A model generated the notes under the pieces. It was not told where the DNA came from and made no database searches. It was given only the letters and a program-made list of their open reading frames with translations. Below are positions 49,614 through 59,139 of a DNA stretch of 64,000 bases, in pieces. Made by a program: the position numbers and the translations under genes. Numbering within the stretch: the stretch's first letter is position 1; every line of letters begins with the position of its first letter. This stretch comes from a bacterium (GTDB lineage: Bacteria > Actinomycetota > Thermoleophilia > Solirubrobacterales > Solirubrobacteraceae), in NCBI GenBank assembly GCA_021323635.1, contig JAJPKQ010000041.1, positions 120,253 to 184,252 on the forward strand, written 5' to 3'.

Positions 49614-50431
49614 GTCGCCTTCACCGCCAGCTGCTCCTGCGCCGGTGCCTCACCCTCGGCTTGCGCTCCGCCTTCAGCCCCTACACCAGGCGCAGCCTCC
49701 ATGGCACCGCGCTCCGGACGGGCGCGGAAGAGGCTCACGAAGATCGCCAGCGCCACCTTGACCATGTAGTAGACGGAGCGCGTCGCCGATATCGCCGAGC
49801 GGCCGCTGGTGCGCGGGCGCATCCGCACCGGCACCTCCGCCGAGCGCAGCCGGTGAGCGTGCATCAGCACGATCGCCTCAACCTCAGGGTAGTCATGAGG
49901 GTAGTCGCGGGCAAAGAGCTCGATCCCCGCGCGATCGGTCATGCGGAAGCCCGACGTCGGGTCGGTGACGCGAGCGCCCGTGATCGCCGAGACGGCAGCC
50001 GCGAAGATGCGGATGCCCACGCGGCGCGCAGCCGAGGAGCGGTAGCCCTCGCCGTCCTCGGCCAAAAAGCGCGAGCCCGTGACCATGTTCAGGCTCGGAT
50101 CCTCCTCCAGGCGCGCCAGCAGCTTCGCAAGCTCGCCGGGGTCGTGCTGGCCGTCGCCGTCAACCTGTACCGCGACCTCGTAGCCGTGCTCGCGCGCGTA
50201 GATGTAGCCGCCCTGAACCGCGCCGCCGATGCCGACGTTGAAGGGCATCCGCAGCACCCGCGCGCCCGCCTGCGCGGCGCAGGCGGCGGTGCGGTCGCTG
50301 GAGCCGTCGTCGATCACCAGCACGTCAAAGTCGGGTGCGCGCGCGCGCAGCGCGGCGACCGTCGCGGCGATCGCGCCCTCCTCGTTGTAGGCGGGGACGA
50401 TCGCGAGCTTGCGTGCGAATGAGCGCTTCAT
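49610..50431 (-). CDS. GT2 family glycosyltransferase (dolichol-phosphate-mannose synthase-like)
   Basis: AIVPAYNEEGAIAATVAALRAR; VLVIDDGSSDRT; VQVDGDGQHDPGEL; start preceded by GGAGGGAGG. Confidence 0.88.
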   Translation of the reverse strand: MKRSFARKLAIVPAYNEEGAIAATVAALRARAPDFDVLVIDDGSSDRTAACAAQAGARVLRMPFNVGIGGAVQGGYIYAREHGYEVAVQVDGDGQHDPGELAKLLARLEEDPSLNMVTGSRFLAEDGEGYRSSAARRVGIRIFAAAVSAITGARVTDPTSGFRMTDRAGIELFARDYPHDYPEVEAIVLMHAHRLRSAEVPVRMRPRTSGRSAISATRSVYYMVKVALAIFVSLFRARPERGAMEAAPGVGAEGGAQAEGEAPAQEQLAVKAT

Positions 50432-50473
50432 GGTAGTTTCCCTCCCTCCGCTGTACTGCACTGCTCTGGGAGA

Positions 50474-50502
50474 AGCATGCTGCAACGATGACTCCTTGTC
50501 AA
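50474..50502 (-). promoter_or_regulatory. Promoter TTGACA-N17-CATGCT
   Basis: Plus strand agcatg (50474) and tgtcaa (50497), spacing 17. Confidence 0.55.
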
Positions 50503-50564
50503 CACGATAGCTGCGGGGCTGCGCACCGGCCCGCCCAATCCGACCGCCGGGCCCGCTGAGGACG

Positions 50565-53090
50565 ATGGGACTGCTCCTGGCCTGGGTGGCCTTCCCGCTG
50601 CTCTTTGCGGCGCTGGGGACGGGCTTTGGAACGCTTGTCGAGCTTGCGAGCGGGCGCTCGCTGGGAGCTGCGCTGCTGATCCCGGTCGGGCTCGCCGCGG
50701 CGCTCGTGCTCGCCGGGACGCTGACCGCCTTTGCAGGCAGCGCCCCGGTCGCCGTCCCGCTCTGCGGCGCGCTCGCGGCGATCGGGCTGCTGATCGCGCT
50801 GGCGCGCGCCCGTCACGCGCCGCGGCGGGCGCCGATCGGCGCGATCCCCGCGCTGGTTGCGATCGCCGCGATCCTCGCCTACGGCGCGCCCGTGATCTTC
50901 TCCGGGCAGGCGACCTTCACGGGCTTCGTCAAGCTCGACGACACCTCCACCTGGCTGAACGTCGCCGACATCATCATGTCGCACGGCCGCTCGGTGGCCG
51001 GCCTTGCGCCCTCCACCTTCTCGCTGACCTTCACCGGCGACATCGGCGCCTCCTACCCGCTCGGCGCGTTCGTCCTGCTCGGGCTTGGGCACGGCCTCTC
51101 GGGCATCGACTCAGCCTGGATCTTCCAGCCCTACGAGGCGCTCTGCGGAGCGGGCATCGCGCTTGCGATCTGGTCCTTCTGCGAGCGACTGATCGCGCGC
51201 CCCTGGCTGCGCGCGCTGGTCGCCTTCATCGGCTGCCAGCCGGCGCTGCTCTACGGCTACGCGCTGTGGGGGGGCATCAAGGAGATCACCGCCGCCTTCA
51301 CGCTCGCGCTCGGGATCGCCGTTGCGGCGCGGCTGGCGGCGGAGGAGCGCGAGCGCTCGCTCGCCGAGCAGCTGCGCGCCGCCATCCCCCTCGGCCTCGT
51401 CGCCGGCGCCCTGATCCAGGTGCTGGGGATCGGCGCCGGCGGCTGGGTCGCGCCCGCCTTCCTGATGCTGCTCGTGATCTCTCTTGCGGGCGCGCGCAGG
51501 GCGCAGGTTCTCTGGGGGCGCCTGCGCACGATCGGCGCAGCCGCGCTGACCACCGCCGCCGGCATGATCCCGGTCTGGGCGGTGCTCGCAACCTTCCTCG
51601 CCAACGACGCCGGGCTCTTCTCCGAAGGGCAGTCCGCGCACACCCGCCTGGGCAACCTCTTCGGCCCGCTCTCAGGCTGGCAGCTGGCAGGCATCTGGCC
51701 GGTCGGCGACTTCCGCTTCACGCCCGCGGCGGCGCAGACCGTCCCCTTCATCGCGCTGGTGATCGCCGGCGCGCTGGCCGGGATCGCGCTGGCAAGCACG
51801 CGCCGGCAGCTCGGGCCGCTGCTCTATGCAGGCTCGGCGCTGCTGGGGGCGGCGATCGTCGACCTGGCGGGCGCGACGCCGTGGGTGACCGGCAAGGCGC
51901 TTGCGATCTCCTCGCCAGCGCTGCTTGCCGCGGCGCTGACCGGCGGCGCGCTGCTGATCTCCTCAAAGCGCCGCGCGGTGCGCTGGTCGGGCAGCTACCT
52001 GCTGCTTGCGCTCACCTTCGGCGTGGTGTGGTCAAACGTGCTCGCCTACCACGACGTCACGCTCGCGCCGCGCGCGCGCCTCGCCGAGCAGGCGAGCTTT
52101 GACCCGCTGCTGAAGGGCAAGGAACCGACCTTCGTCAACATGTACGAAGTCTACGCCGACCGCCACTTCCTGCGCGAAGGGGCGCCGACCGAGCCCGCCG
52201 AGTACAGGCCCTTCACGCTGCCCCTTGCCGACGGGACGGTCCTCACCGAGGCCGCATGGGCGCCGATCGACGCCTTCTCCCCGACGCTGCTGGAAGGCTT
52301 CCGCTCGATCGTCACCCAGCGCTCGCCCGCCGAAGCGCGCCCGCCCTCGACCTTTGCGCTCGTGCGCGAAGGTCGCTACTACGACCTCTGGCAGCGCCCG
52401 GCGCACCCGAGCACCCAGATCCTCGACCTTGCTCCGCTTGGCGAAACCGACAGCCATCCCTACTGCGGCAACGCCGAGCGCGGAGGCGCCAGCGAGCCGT
52501 TGTGCGCGCTTGACCCCGTCTCGGTGCCCTCCTGCCCGGCGGTCGCCTCGCTTGCGCGCAGCGCCGCCGCCGACCACGCGCAGCTGACCGCCTACCAGTC
52601 GCCGCCGCCCACCGTCGCCTACGGCGACGAAGTCGTCTGGCCGGGCAGCTGGGCGCACGAAGACGCAAGCCACAGCCTCGCGCCGACCGCGCCGGGCAGC
52701 GCCGTCGCCCACCTTGTCGTGCCCTCAAGCCAGCGCTACGCCCTCTACCTCGCCGGCAGCTTCGCGCGCGGCTTCGAAGTGAGCGTCGACGGCCGCCACG
52801 TCGGTGAAGTGCGCAACGAACTGGCGCTCTTCACCCTCTACGCCCCCGTCGCCGACCTCTATCTCAGCAAGGGCGTGCACACCGTCACGCTCACCTACCC
52901 CTCCGGCTCCTCCTTCCCGGAAATCCTCGAGCCCGGGAGCGGCTGGAACGCCTACACCACCCTCAACGCCTTCCTGCTCCAGCCGCTTGAAAGCCCGCGC
53001 GCGCAGCTGATCACGGTCGCGCCGTCAGCGTATCGCTCGCTGTGCGGTCGCCCGCTGGAGTGGATCGAGATCGCAAGGCCCCTGCGCTGA
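50565..53090 (+). CDS. Large polytopic membrane protein with C-terminal extracytoplasmic domain (DUF6541-like)
   Basis: 841 aa, ~12 hydrophobic segments then ~330 aa soluble domain. Confidence 0.75.
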   Translation: MGLLLAWVAFPLLFAALGTGFGTLVELASGRSLGAALLIPVGLAAALVLAGTLTAFAGSAPVAVPLCGALAAIGLLIALARARHAPRRAPIGAIPALVAIAAILAYGAPVIFSGQATFTGFVKLDDTSTWLNVADIIMSHGRSVAGLAPSTFSLTFTGDIGASYPLGAFVLLGLGHGLSGIDSAWIFQPYEALCGAGIALAIWSFCERLIARPWLRALVAFIGCQPALLYGYALWGGIKEITAAFTLALGIAVAARLAAEERERSLAEQLRAAIPLGLVAGALIQVLGIGAGGWVAPAFLMLLVISLAGARRAQVLWGRLRTIGAAALTTAAGMIPVWAVLATFLANDAGLFSEGQSAHTRLGNLFGPLSGWQLAGIWPVGDFRFTPAAAQTVPFIALVIAGALAGIALASTRRQLGPLLYAGSALLGAAIVDLAGATPWVTGKALAISSPALLAAALTGGALLISSKRRAVRWSGSYLLLALTFGVVWSNVLAYHDVTLAPRARLAEQASFDPLLKGKEPTFVNMYEVYADRHFLREGAPTEPAEYRPFTLPLADGTVLTEAAWAPIDAFSPTLLEGFRSIVTQRSPAEARPPSTFALVREGRYYDLWQRPAHPSTQILDLAPLGETDSHPYCGNAERGGASEPLCALDPVSVPSCPAVASLARSAAADHAQLTAYQSPPPTVAYGDEVVWPGSWAHEDASHSLAPTAPGSAVAHLVVPSSQRYALYLAGSFARGFEVSVDGRHVGEVRNELALFTLYAPVADLYLSKGVHTVTLTYPSGSSFPEILEPGSGWNAYTTLNAFLLQPLESPRAQLITVAPSAYRSLCGRPLEWIEIARPLR

Positions 53091-54522
53091 TCGCCGCGCG
53101 CAGCTCGGGCGGGAACATGCCGATCCCAAGGCCCGCCGCCACGAAGACCAGGGCCGCCAGCAGCGCGCTCGCGATCCCCCCCAGCGGCGAGAAGGCGAGG
53201 ATCGCGCTTGCGGGCGCCGCGGCGCCAAGGACGCGCGCCAGGAAGGGCGCGCCCACCATCACCGGGCCCGTGGCGCGTCGCACCCGCCAGTAGATCATGC
53301 TCGCCAGCAGCGCGTCGCCGAGCACGCTGGCAAGCGCGCCGCCCCTGGCGCCGAGCGCCGGGACGAGGATCGCCGCAAAGCAGCCCACGCCCGCCAGCGC
53401 GACCGCGTTGGTCGCGATCAGCTCGCGCTGGCGCCCCAGCGCGATCAGCGCGCCCGTCCAGAGCTGATAGAGGGCGATGAACAGGAGCGCCACCACCTGG
53501 ATCGAGAGCACCGCTCCGGCGGGGCGAAAGCGCGCGCCGCCGATCAGGGCGATCACGGGCGCCGCAGCGCGCGAGGCAACCAGGATCACCAGCGCCCCCG
53601 CGATCACCGCCCCCTCGCCAAGCCCGCGCAGCGCGTAGCGCAGCCGCTCACGATCCTCCCGCGCCGCCGCCGAGAGCAGCGGTATCGCAACCTGCGCAAC
53701 CAGCACAGGCGCCATCACGAGCGGTTCCATCGCGCGCAGCGAGCCGCCGAAGTAGCCGGTCTGGCGCGCGCTTGCGATCAACGACATCAGCAGGATCACA
53801 AAGCGGAAGTAGAGCTGCCCGAGCACCAGCGCCGCGGCGACCGGCAGGCCCTTGGCGAGCAGCTGCCGCTGCGCTGAGCGCTCAAAGCGCGGCGCGATCA
53901 GCGCCGCGCGACCGGCAAGCAGGGGCACAAGCGCAAGCGCAAGGCCGCCGGAGAGGATCTGAACGGCAAAGAAGGGGGTCAGCGCGGCGCCCCGCGCCAC
54001 CAGCAGCGCGACGCCCGCAAGCGTCACGACCTGGCGGGAGAGTTCAAAGAGCGCAAAGGGCACGTTGCGCAGCTCCACCAGCCGCCCCAGCAAAAGCGCG
54101 CTTGCGATCGCCGCGATCATCACCCCCGCTCCCGCCAGCGCGCTGCCGATCACCATGCTCTGCGGGTAGCCCGCCGCCAGCGCAAAGAGCACCGGGGCCG
54201 CGACGCCCACGGGCGCGACCAGCAGGCGCTGGCCGAGGACGTTCTGCAGCAGCGCCGCGCGCTCGGCGCCGCTGCGCAGCGCAAGCTCGCTGCCCGCCGC
54301 CGCGTTCAGCCCCGTTTCGGCAACCGCCACCGGGACCGCAACGAGCGAGAGCACCGTCACATAGCGGCCCGAGCCCGCGACGCCCAGGTGGCGCAGCAGC
54401 AGCGCCGCGGTGCCGATCCCCACCGCGATCCCGCCCAGGTTCGCGCCCACCCGCCAGAGCGTGCCGCGGATCACATGAGCGCCGGCCGCCGCCGAGCGCA
54501 GGACGTCCTCATCGCCGCTCAA
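53011..54522 (-). CDS. Oligosaccharide flippase / polysaccharide biosynthesis membrane protein
   Basis: 503 aa polytopic; MATE/Wzx-like pattern; adjacent glycosylation genes. Confidence 0.75.
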   Translation of the reverse strand: MSGDEDVLRSAAAGAHVIRGTLWRVGANLGGIAVGIGTAALLLRHLGVAGSGRYVTVLSLVAVPVAVAETGLNAAAGSELALRSGAERAALLQNVLGQRLLVAPVGVAAPVLFALAAGYPQSMVIGSALAGAGVMIAAIASALLLGRLVELRNVPFALFELSRQVVTLAGVALLVARGAALTPFFAVQILSGGLALALVPLLAGRAALIAPRFERSAQRQLLAKGLPVAAALVLGQLYFRFVILLMSLIASARQTGYFGGSLRAMEPLVMAPVLVAQVAIPLLSAAAREDRERLRYALRGLGEGAVIAGALVILVASRAAAPVIALIGGARFRPAGAVLSIQVVALLFIALYQLWTGALIALGRQRELIATNAVALAGVGCFAAILVPALGARGGALASVLGDALLASMIYWRVRRATGPVMVGAPFLARVLGAAAPASAILAFSPLGGIASALLAALVFVAAGLGIGMFPPELRAAISAGALRSRSTPAGDRTASDTLTARP

Positions 54523-55370
54523 GCGCGCCAGAGCTCCGGGCGCGGCGGCGGGAAGACAAGCGGCCCGCGCGCCAGCCGCGCAACCTCCGAGAGCGGCGCC
54601 GGGTGCAGCAGCGCCGTGAGGCTGTCGGCGCGCAGCGGCAGCCCCACGCCGAGCGCCTCCGCCGCACGCATCCCCGCCGCGAGCGGGCGCGCCGGGACGC
54701 CCACCACCAGCGGCGGCGGGCCGGAGCCCGACGCGAGCATCACTGCCAGCGCACGCAGGCTCAGCGGCTGCTCGTGCGCCGCAAAGAGCGGGCGCTCATA
54801 GCGCGGGCGCTCACCCGCGATCAGCTCGCAGACCAGCTCTGCAAGCGTGCGGTCGTGGCTGAGAAAGAGGCGCTGCGCGCCGGCGCCGACCATCGGGATC
54901 ACCCTCCTGCCCGCCAGCACGCGTGCAAGCGTGCCGAACATGCCACCCGCCGCAGCGCCGAATACCAGCCCCGGGCGCAGCACGACGCCGCCGCGCTCCG
55001 CCACCGCCTGCTCCACCCACAGCTTCGCCTGCCCGTAGCGCGAGCGTGCGCCCGGGAAGGCCGAGAGCGAGGAGATGAAGATCGTCAGCGCGCTCTGCGC
55101 GGCGGCGGCATCGACCAGCGCCAGCGAGCCCAGGCAGTTTACGCGGTAGGCGTCGGCGCCGCGCGCCTGCAGGTCCCAGGCACAGTGCACGACCGCCCTC
55201 GCCCCTGCGAGGCTGCCCTCCTGCAGCTCCTCGCCGAGCGCGAAGCGCCGGGCGCCCTCGCCCAGCGCCCGCGGGCTGCGCACGAGCGCAACAGCGTCAG
55301 CTCCGCGCTCGCGCAAGCGCGCGAGGATGCGCGCTCCGATGTAGCCGTTGGCCCCCGTGACAGCGATCAT
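54519..55370 (-). CDS. NAD-dependent epimerase/dehydratase family protein
   Basis: MIAVTGANGYIGARILARLRERGADAVALVR; SRYGQAKLWVEQ. Confidence 0.85.
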   Translation of the reverse strand: MIAVTGANGYIGARILARLRERGADAVALVRSPRALGEGARRFALGEELQEGSLAGARAVVHCAWDLQARGADAYRVNCLGSLALVDAAAAQSALTIFISSLSAFPGARSRYGQAKLWVEQAVAERGGVVLRPGLVFGAAAGGMFGTLARVLAGRRVIPMVGAGAQRLFLSHDRTLAELVCELIAGERPRYERPLFAAHEQPLSLRALAVMLASGSGPPPLVVGVPARPLAAGMRAAEALGVGLPLRADSLTALLHPAPLSEVARLARGPLVFPPPRPELWRA

Positions 55371-55376
55371 TGCCGC

Positions 55377-57017
55377 TCAGTCTGACGGCAACGCTGCGCA
55401 GGCGTCGGCGATGCGGTGGGCGTTTGCCATCGCCGTCACCGTGATCGTGCCGCCCGGGATCGCCGGCAGGCAGGCGGAGTCGACCACATGAACGCGCCTT
55501 GACCCCTGCGGGCGCCCGAGCAGGTCAGCGCCGCCCGGCGCTCGATCCGCGCTCATCGGCAGCGAGGCGCCATAGTGGTAGCCGCCGCCCGGCGGCGCCA
55601 CCTCCGCAAGCGGGGGCAGCGGGAGCAGCCCGGCCGGGGCGAGCGCGCGCGTCAGCGCCCTGCGCAGCCGCGCGAGCACCAGCGGCGTGCGCTCGCCCAC
55701 CACCGCGCAGAGCCTGAAGCGGCGCCCTCCCTCCCAGCGCACCCGCACAGCGCCGGAGTCGGCGGAGTGCAGAAAGCAGATCGCGACCACGATGCGCCGC
55801 GTCGCCGCCTCCAGCGTCGGGCCGAGCAGCGCGCTCAGCAGCGGCCGGGCGGCACGCGCGCGCTCGGCGAGGCCGTCGTTGTAGGTGTAGAGCGAGACGT
55901 GGACCGGCTCGGAGCTGACGCGCTCATCCTCGACGACCAGAAAGGCCTGGGCAAGCGTGTAGGCGCGCTCGCGCGCGTCCGCGGCGGCGCCGCCAAGCCA
56001 GGCGCAGGGAAGGTAGAGCGTCTGGCTGTCACGCAGCAGCGCCTCCTCAGCGAGCAGGCCTGAGCGCTGCAGGATGAAGGTCGAGGAGAGCGCGCCCGCC
56101 GCAAGGTAAGCGCGCTCCGCGAAGATGCGCGCGCCCTGGCCGCCGTCGGTCGCCGCGGCCTCGATCTCCACGCCCCCCTCGCGCTCGTGCAGACGCTCGA
56201 CGTGGAGGCCGGGACGATATTCGATCGCGCCCGCGCGAGAGAGCTCCGTGATCGTCTGGCGGGCGGAGTAGATGTGGTCGTAAGGGCAGCCGTCAAGGCA
56301 GTGGCCGCAGTAGGCGCAGCCGCGCTCCGGCGCAGGGTGGCCGACGCGGACCGCAAGGCGCGCCGCCCCGAAGTGAACCCCCGCGCGCGCCAGCGCCGCC
56401 CGCCGTGCGCGCAGGCGGGAGAGCAGCCGCTCACCGAGCTCCGAACGCAGCAGCGGGCCCTGCGGCTCGCACACGAACGGGTAGCGGCGCTCGAGCTCGT
56501 CGTGCTCGCCCGCGTGGGGCACATAGGAGAAGACCGCCTCATAGCCCTGCCGCAGATCCTCCGCGCGCAGCGGCCAGCCGCGCAGGTCGCGATCGGTGTA
56601 AGGGAGCACGCCCGCCCCCCAGACGTTCGAGAGCCCGCCGAGCGCATAGGAGACGCGCGCGCCCACACGCTCGCGCTCGGATTCCGCGCTTGCGAGCGCG
56701 AGCACGCCGTCGTCGCGGAAGGCGTAGTCGGAGCCGAACTGCTGCTTGTAGCCTGCGCCGTTGGCGCCATCGGCGCGGAAGCGGGCAAGCGCCAGGTCAG
56801 CGCGCGACCAGCTCTCCGGGCCGCCGGCGGCCATGCGCGCCCGCAGCGCCTCGCGCCCGGGCTCCAGGCGCAGGCCGACATCGAGCACGAGCGGGCGGAT
56901 CCCCGCACGCGCAAGCGCGCTTGCCGCCGCCGCACCCGCCGGACCCGCGCCGATCACCACATGACCGGCGCGCTCGCGCGCGCGATCCTCCTCTCCATCC
57001 ATCCTCCCTCCGCTCAT
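55377..57017 (-). CDS. GMC-family FAD oxidoreductase with CxxCxxCxxxCP motif
   Basis: VVIGAGPAGAAAASALARAG; CAYCGHCLDGCPY; HVVDSACLPAIPGGTITVTAMANAHRIAD. Confidence 0.85.
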   Translation of the reverse strand: MSGGRMDGEEDRARERAGHVVIGAGPAGAAAASALARAGIRPLVLDVGLRLEPGREALRARMAAGGPESWSRADLALARFRADGANGAGYKQQFGSDYAFRDDGVLALASAESERERVGARVSYALGGLSNVWGAGVLPYTDRDLRGWPLRAEDLRQGYEAVFSYVPHAGEHDELERRYPFVCEPQGPLLRSELGERLLSRLRARRAALARAGVHFGAARLAVRVGHPAPERGCAYCGHCLDGCPYDHIYSARQTITELSRAGAIEYRPGLHVERLHEREGGVEIEAAATDGGQGARIFAERAYLAAGALSSTFILQRSGLLAEEALLRDSQTLYLPCAWLGGAAADARERAYTLAQAFLVVEDERVSSEPVHVSLYTYNDGLAERARAARPLLSALLGPTLEAATRRIVVAICFLHSADSGAVRVRWEGGRRFRLCAVVGERTPLVLARLRRALTRALAPAGLLPLPPLAEVAPPGGGYHYGASLPMSADRAPGGADLLGRPQGSRRVHVVDSACLPAIPGGTITVTAMANAHRIADACAALPSD

Positions 57018-57066
57018 CCCTGGCGCTCCTTCGCTGCCAACAGCCTAGCGCCTCTCAGCGCCAGGC

Positions 57067-58731
57067 TCAGGAGGAGCGCTGCAGCGGCAAGCGCGCGTGC
57101 TCCGCGCGGCCCGCAAGCGGGCGCCACGAGCGCGCTCGCACGTAGAGCCCCCAGGCCGACATCGCGGCGGCCGCCGCAAGCGGCGCATAGGCTGGAATCA
57201 CAAAGCGGTAGTCATAGCCCTTGACGAGGATCGGGAAGAAGAGCATCGCAAGCGCGCTCAGCCCGAAGAGCACCATCCCGGAGCGCAGGCGCGGCGCGCG
57301 CTCGCGCACCCGCCCGCCGAGCGCAAAGGGCCCGGCCAGCATCAGCGCAAGCAGCAGCCCCATCAGCACGCCGTCCAGGCGCGTGACCTCCTCCCAGGCA
57401 AAGAGCGGGGCGACATCGCCGTGGTGCGGCGCCCCTTCGCTCGGGTAGAGCTTGTGCTGCCAGTATTCGACGAATTCGTTTTTGCCCGGCGGGCGCTCTT
57501 CCGGGCCCCAGCGCAGCCACGCCATCAGTTCGTCGGCGGACATGTCGCTGTAGGAGGGATGGTTGGGGTCAAAAAGCCGCAGCGTGTCCAGCCAGACCGC
57601 GTGCAGGTATTCAAGCGGCTCGCCCAGGATCGCCGCCTCCGTCCATTCCTGCATCAGTTCCATCGCGTGCGGATAGCTCGATACCCGATAGGGCGGGCCG
57701 AAGAGCTGCTGCGCAGGCGAGTCAGGGCTGTAGATGTATTCACCGCCGCCTTGGAGGGTGCGCTGCGAGGTCGGCGTGTATTCGCAGAGCGCGCTCGTGC
57801 CCGCCGGCGGCGTGAAGTCGTTGCAGTTTGCCCAGGGCGCGGCGCGCGCGTAGAAGTTCCAGGCGTTGTTGGCGCTCAGCAGGCCGGGCATCCCCGATTC
57901 GAGCTTGCGCCAGGCCACATAGACGCCGACCGTGCCAAGCGCGCAGACACCCGCCAGCAGCGCCAGCGCAAGCGTCCTGCGGCTCGGGCGCCCAAGCGCA
58001 AAGAGCAGCCATAAGCAGATCACGGCGCCCATCACGCTGCCCGCGCCACGCTCCCAGACGCCCAGCCCGACCACCAGCCCGCAGGCCCCAGCCCAGCGCA
58101 GGCTGCCTGAGAAGGCCGCGCGAGCTGCGCAGTAGAGCATCGCCATCAGCAGGAAGATGAAGAGCGAGTCGCTGAGCGCGGTGTGCTCGAGGATCACCTC
58201 ATCGCCGGCCAGCGCCAGCGCAGCGGCCGGCGCAAGCCCCAGCCAGCGCGGGCCCCCGCAGCGACGCACCGCCAGGTAGGCCACCACCGCCGCGATCAGG
58301 CCCGCCAGCTCCTGGCCGTAGATCGCGGGCGCAAGGTAGGGGCTGATCGCGTGCATCACGTCCAGGTACATCGAGTAGCCCTGCGTCCTGATCGGGTCAG
58401 CCCACAGCGTCGTGTGGGCATCGTCGAAGTAGATCCCCGAGTCCGAGTAGCCCGTGAAGGCCGGCGCCCAGACGAGCGTGATCCAGACGCGCAGGGCGAC
58501 CCCCACAGCGAGGATCGCGATCAGCGCCTGCACGATGCGATCCCGCCGCGCGCGCGCAACGGCGGCTGCGGCGAGGCGCAGCGGCAGCCCGCGGCCCGCG
58601 CGCGCTCCAGGAGCGTTCGGCAAGCTCGCTCGCGGCGGCGCAGCGGTCCCGCTGGCGCCGAGGAGCTGCGCTCGATCGGCTCTCAGCGCCCGGACGGGCC
58701 TCATACGCTCAAGCATCTCCCTGCCAACCAA
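57067..58731 (-). CDS. Polytopic GT39-like/ArnT-like glycosyltransferase
   Basis: 554 aa; FTGYSDSGIYFDDAH after the first TM, multiple TMs. Confidence 0.7.
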   Translation of the reverse strand: MVGREMLERMRPVRALRADRAQLLGASGTAAPPRASLPNAPGARAGRGLPLRLAAAAVARARRDRIVQALIAILAVGVALRVWITLVWAPAFTGYSDSGIYFDDAHTTLWADPIRTQGYSMYLDVMHAISPYLAPAIYGQELAGLIAAVVAYLAVRRCGGPRWLGLAPAAALALAGDEVILEHTALSDSLFIFLLMAMLYCAARAAFSGSLRWAGACGLVVGLGVWERGAGSVMGAVICLWLLFALGRPSRRTLALALLAGVCALGTVGVYVAWRKLESGMPGLLSANNAWNFYARAAPWANCNDFTPPAGTSALCEYTPTSQRTLQGGGEYIYSPDSPAQQLFGPPYRVSSYPHAMELMQEWTEAAILGEPLEYLHAVWLDTLRLFDPNHPSYSDMSADELMAWLRWGPEERPPGKNEFVEYWQHKLYPSEGAPHHGDVAPLFAWEEVTRLDGVLMGLLLALMLAGPFALGGRVRERAPRLRSGMVLFGLSALAMLFFPILVKGYDYRFVIPAYAPLAAAAAMSAWGLYVRARSWRPLAGRAEHARLPLQRSS

Positions 58732-58870
58732 TCCTCTCGCTCTCGATATTCAGAGTTGCCTGCGACCGCGGTCGCTTGACCGAGCGCACGTGGACGCCCG
58801 CCGATCCTGCGGCCTGCGATAGCCCACAGGCCGGCCCGCGCCCGCGTCCACCCGATCCGATCCTCCTCCA

Positions 58871-58900
58871 ATTATGCACGCACGCAGCCCCGGCTGTCAA
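58871..58900 (-). promoter_or_regulatory. Promoter TTGACA-N18-CATAAT
   Basis: Plus strand attatg (58871) and tgtcaa (58895). Confidence 0.65.
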
Positions 58901-59023
58901 GCGCGCCGGCAGCGCGGCTGCGTTGGGCGACGGGACGCGGCAGAGCTGGTTGCATCAGCTGCAACGCGCCTTGCGAGGCGCCCAACTGCATCGGTCTGTC
59001 GGGCACTCCTGCTAGCTTACCTT

Positions 59024-59038
59024 TACGCCGTTGGCGTA
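59024..59038. promoter_or_regulatory. Palindrome tacgcc-gtt-ggcgta upstream of XRE gene
   Basis: Perfect 6-bp arms, 3-nt spacer, ~100 bp before the ATG. Confidence 0.4.
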
Positions 59039-59139
59039 TTGTGCTTGAGCATAAAAAGTGCCAGCGCACGCTTAGCCACATTGTGTGTTTGGCGCTCGAC
59101 CGCGAAAGAACCACAGAGCGAAGGGAGCAATAAGACACG

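Noticed and set aside
53772-55385. 537-aa plus-strand Arg/Ala-rich ORF
   Set aside because: Antisense of flippase and epimerase genes; low-complexity.
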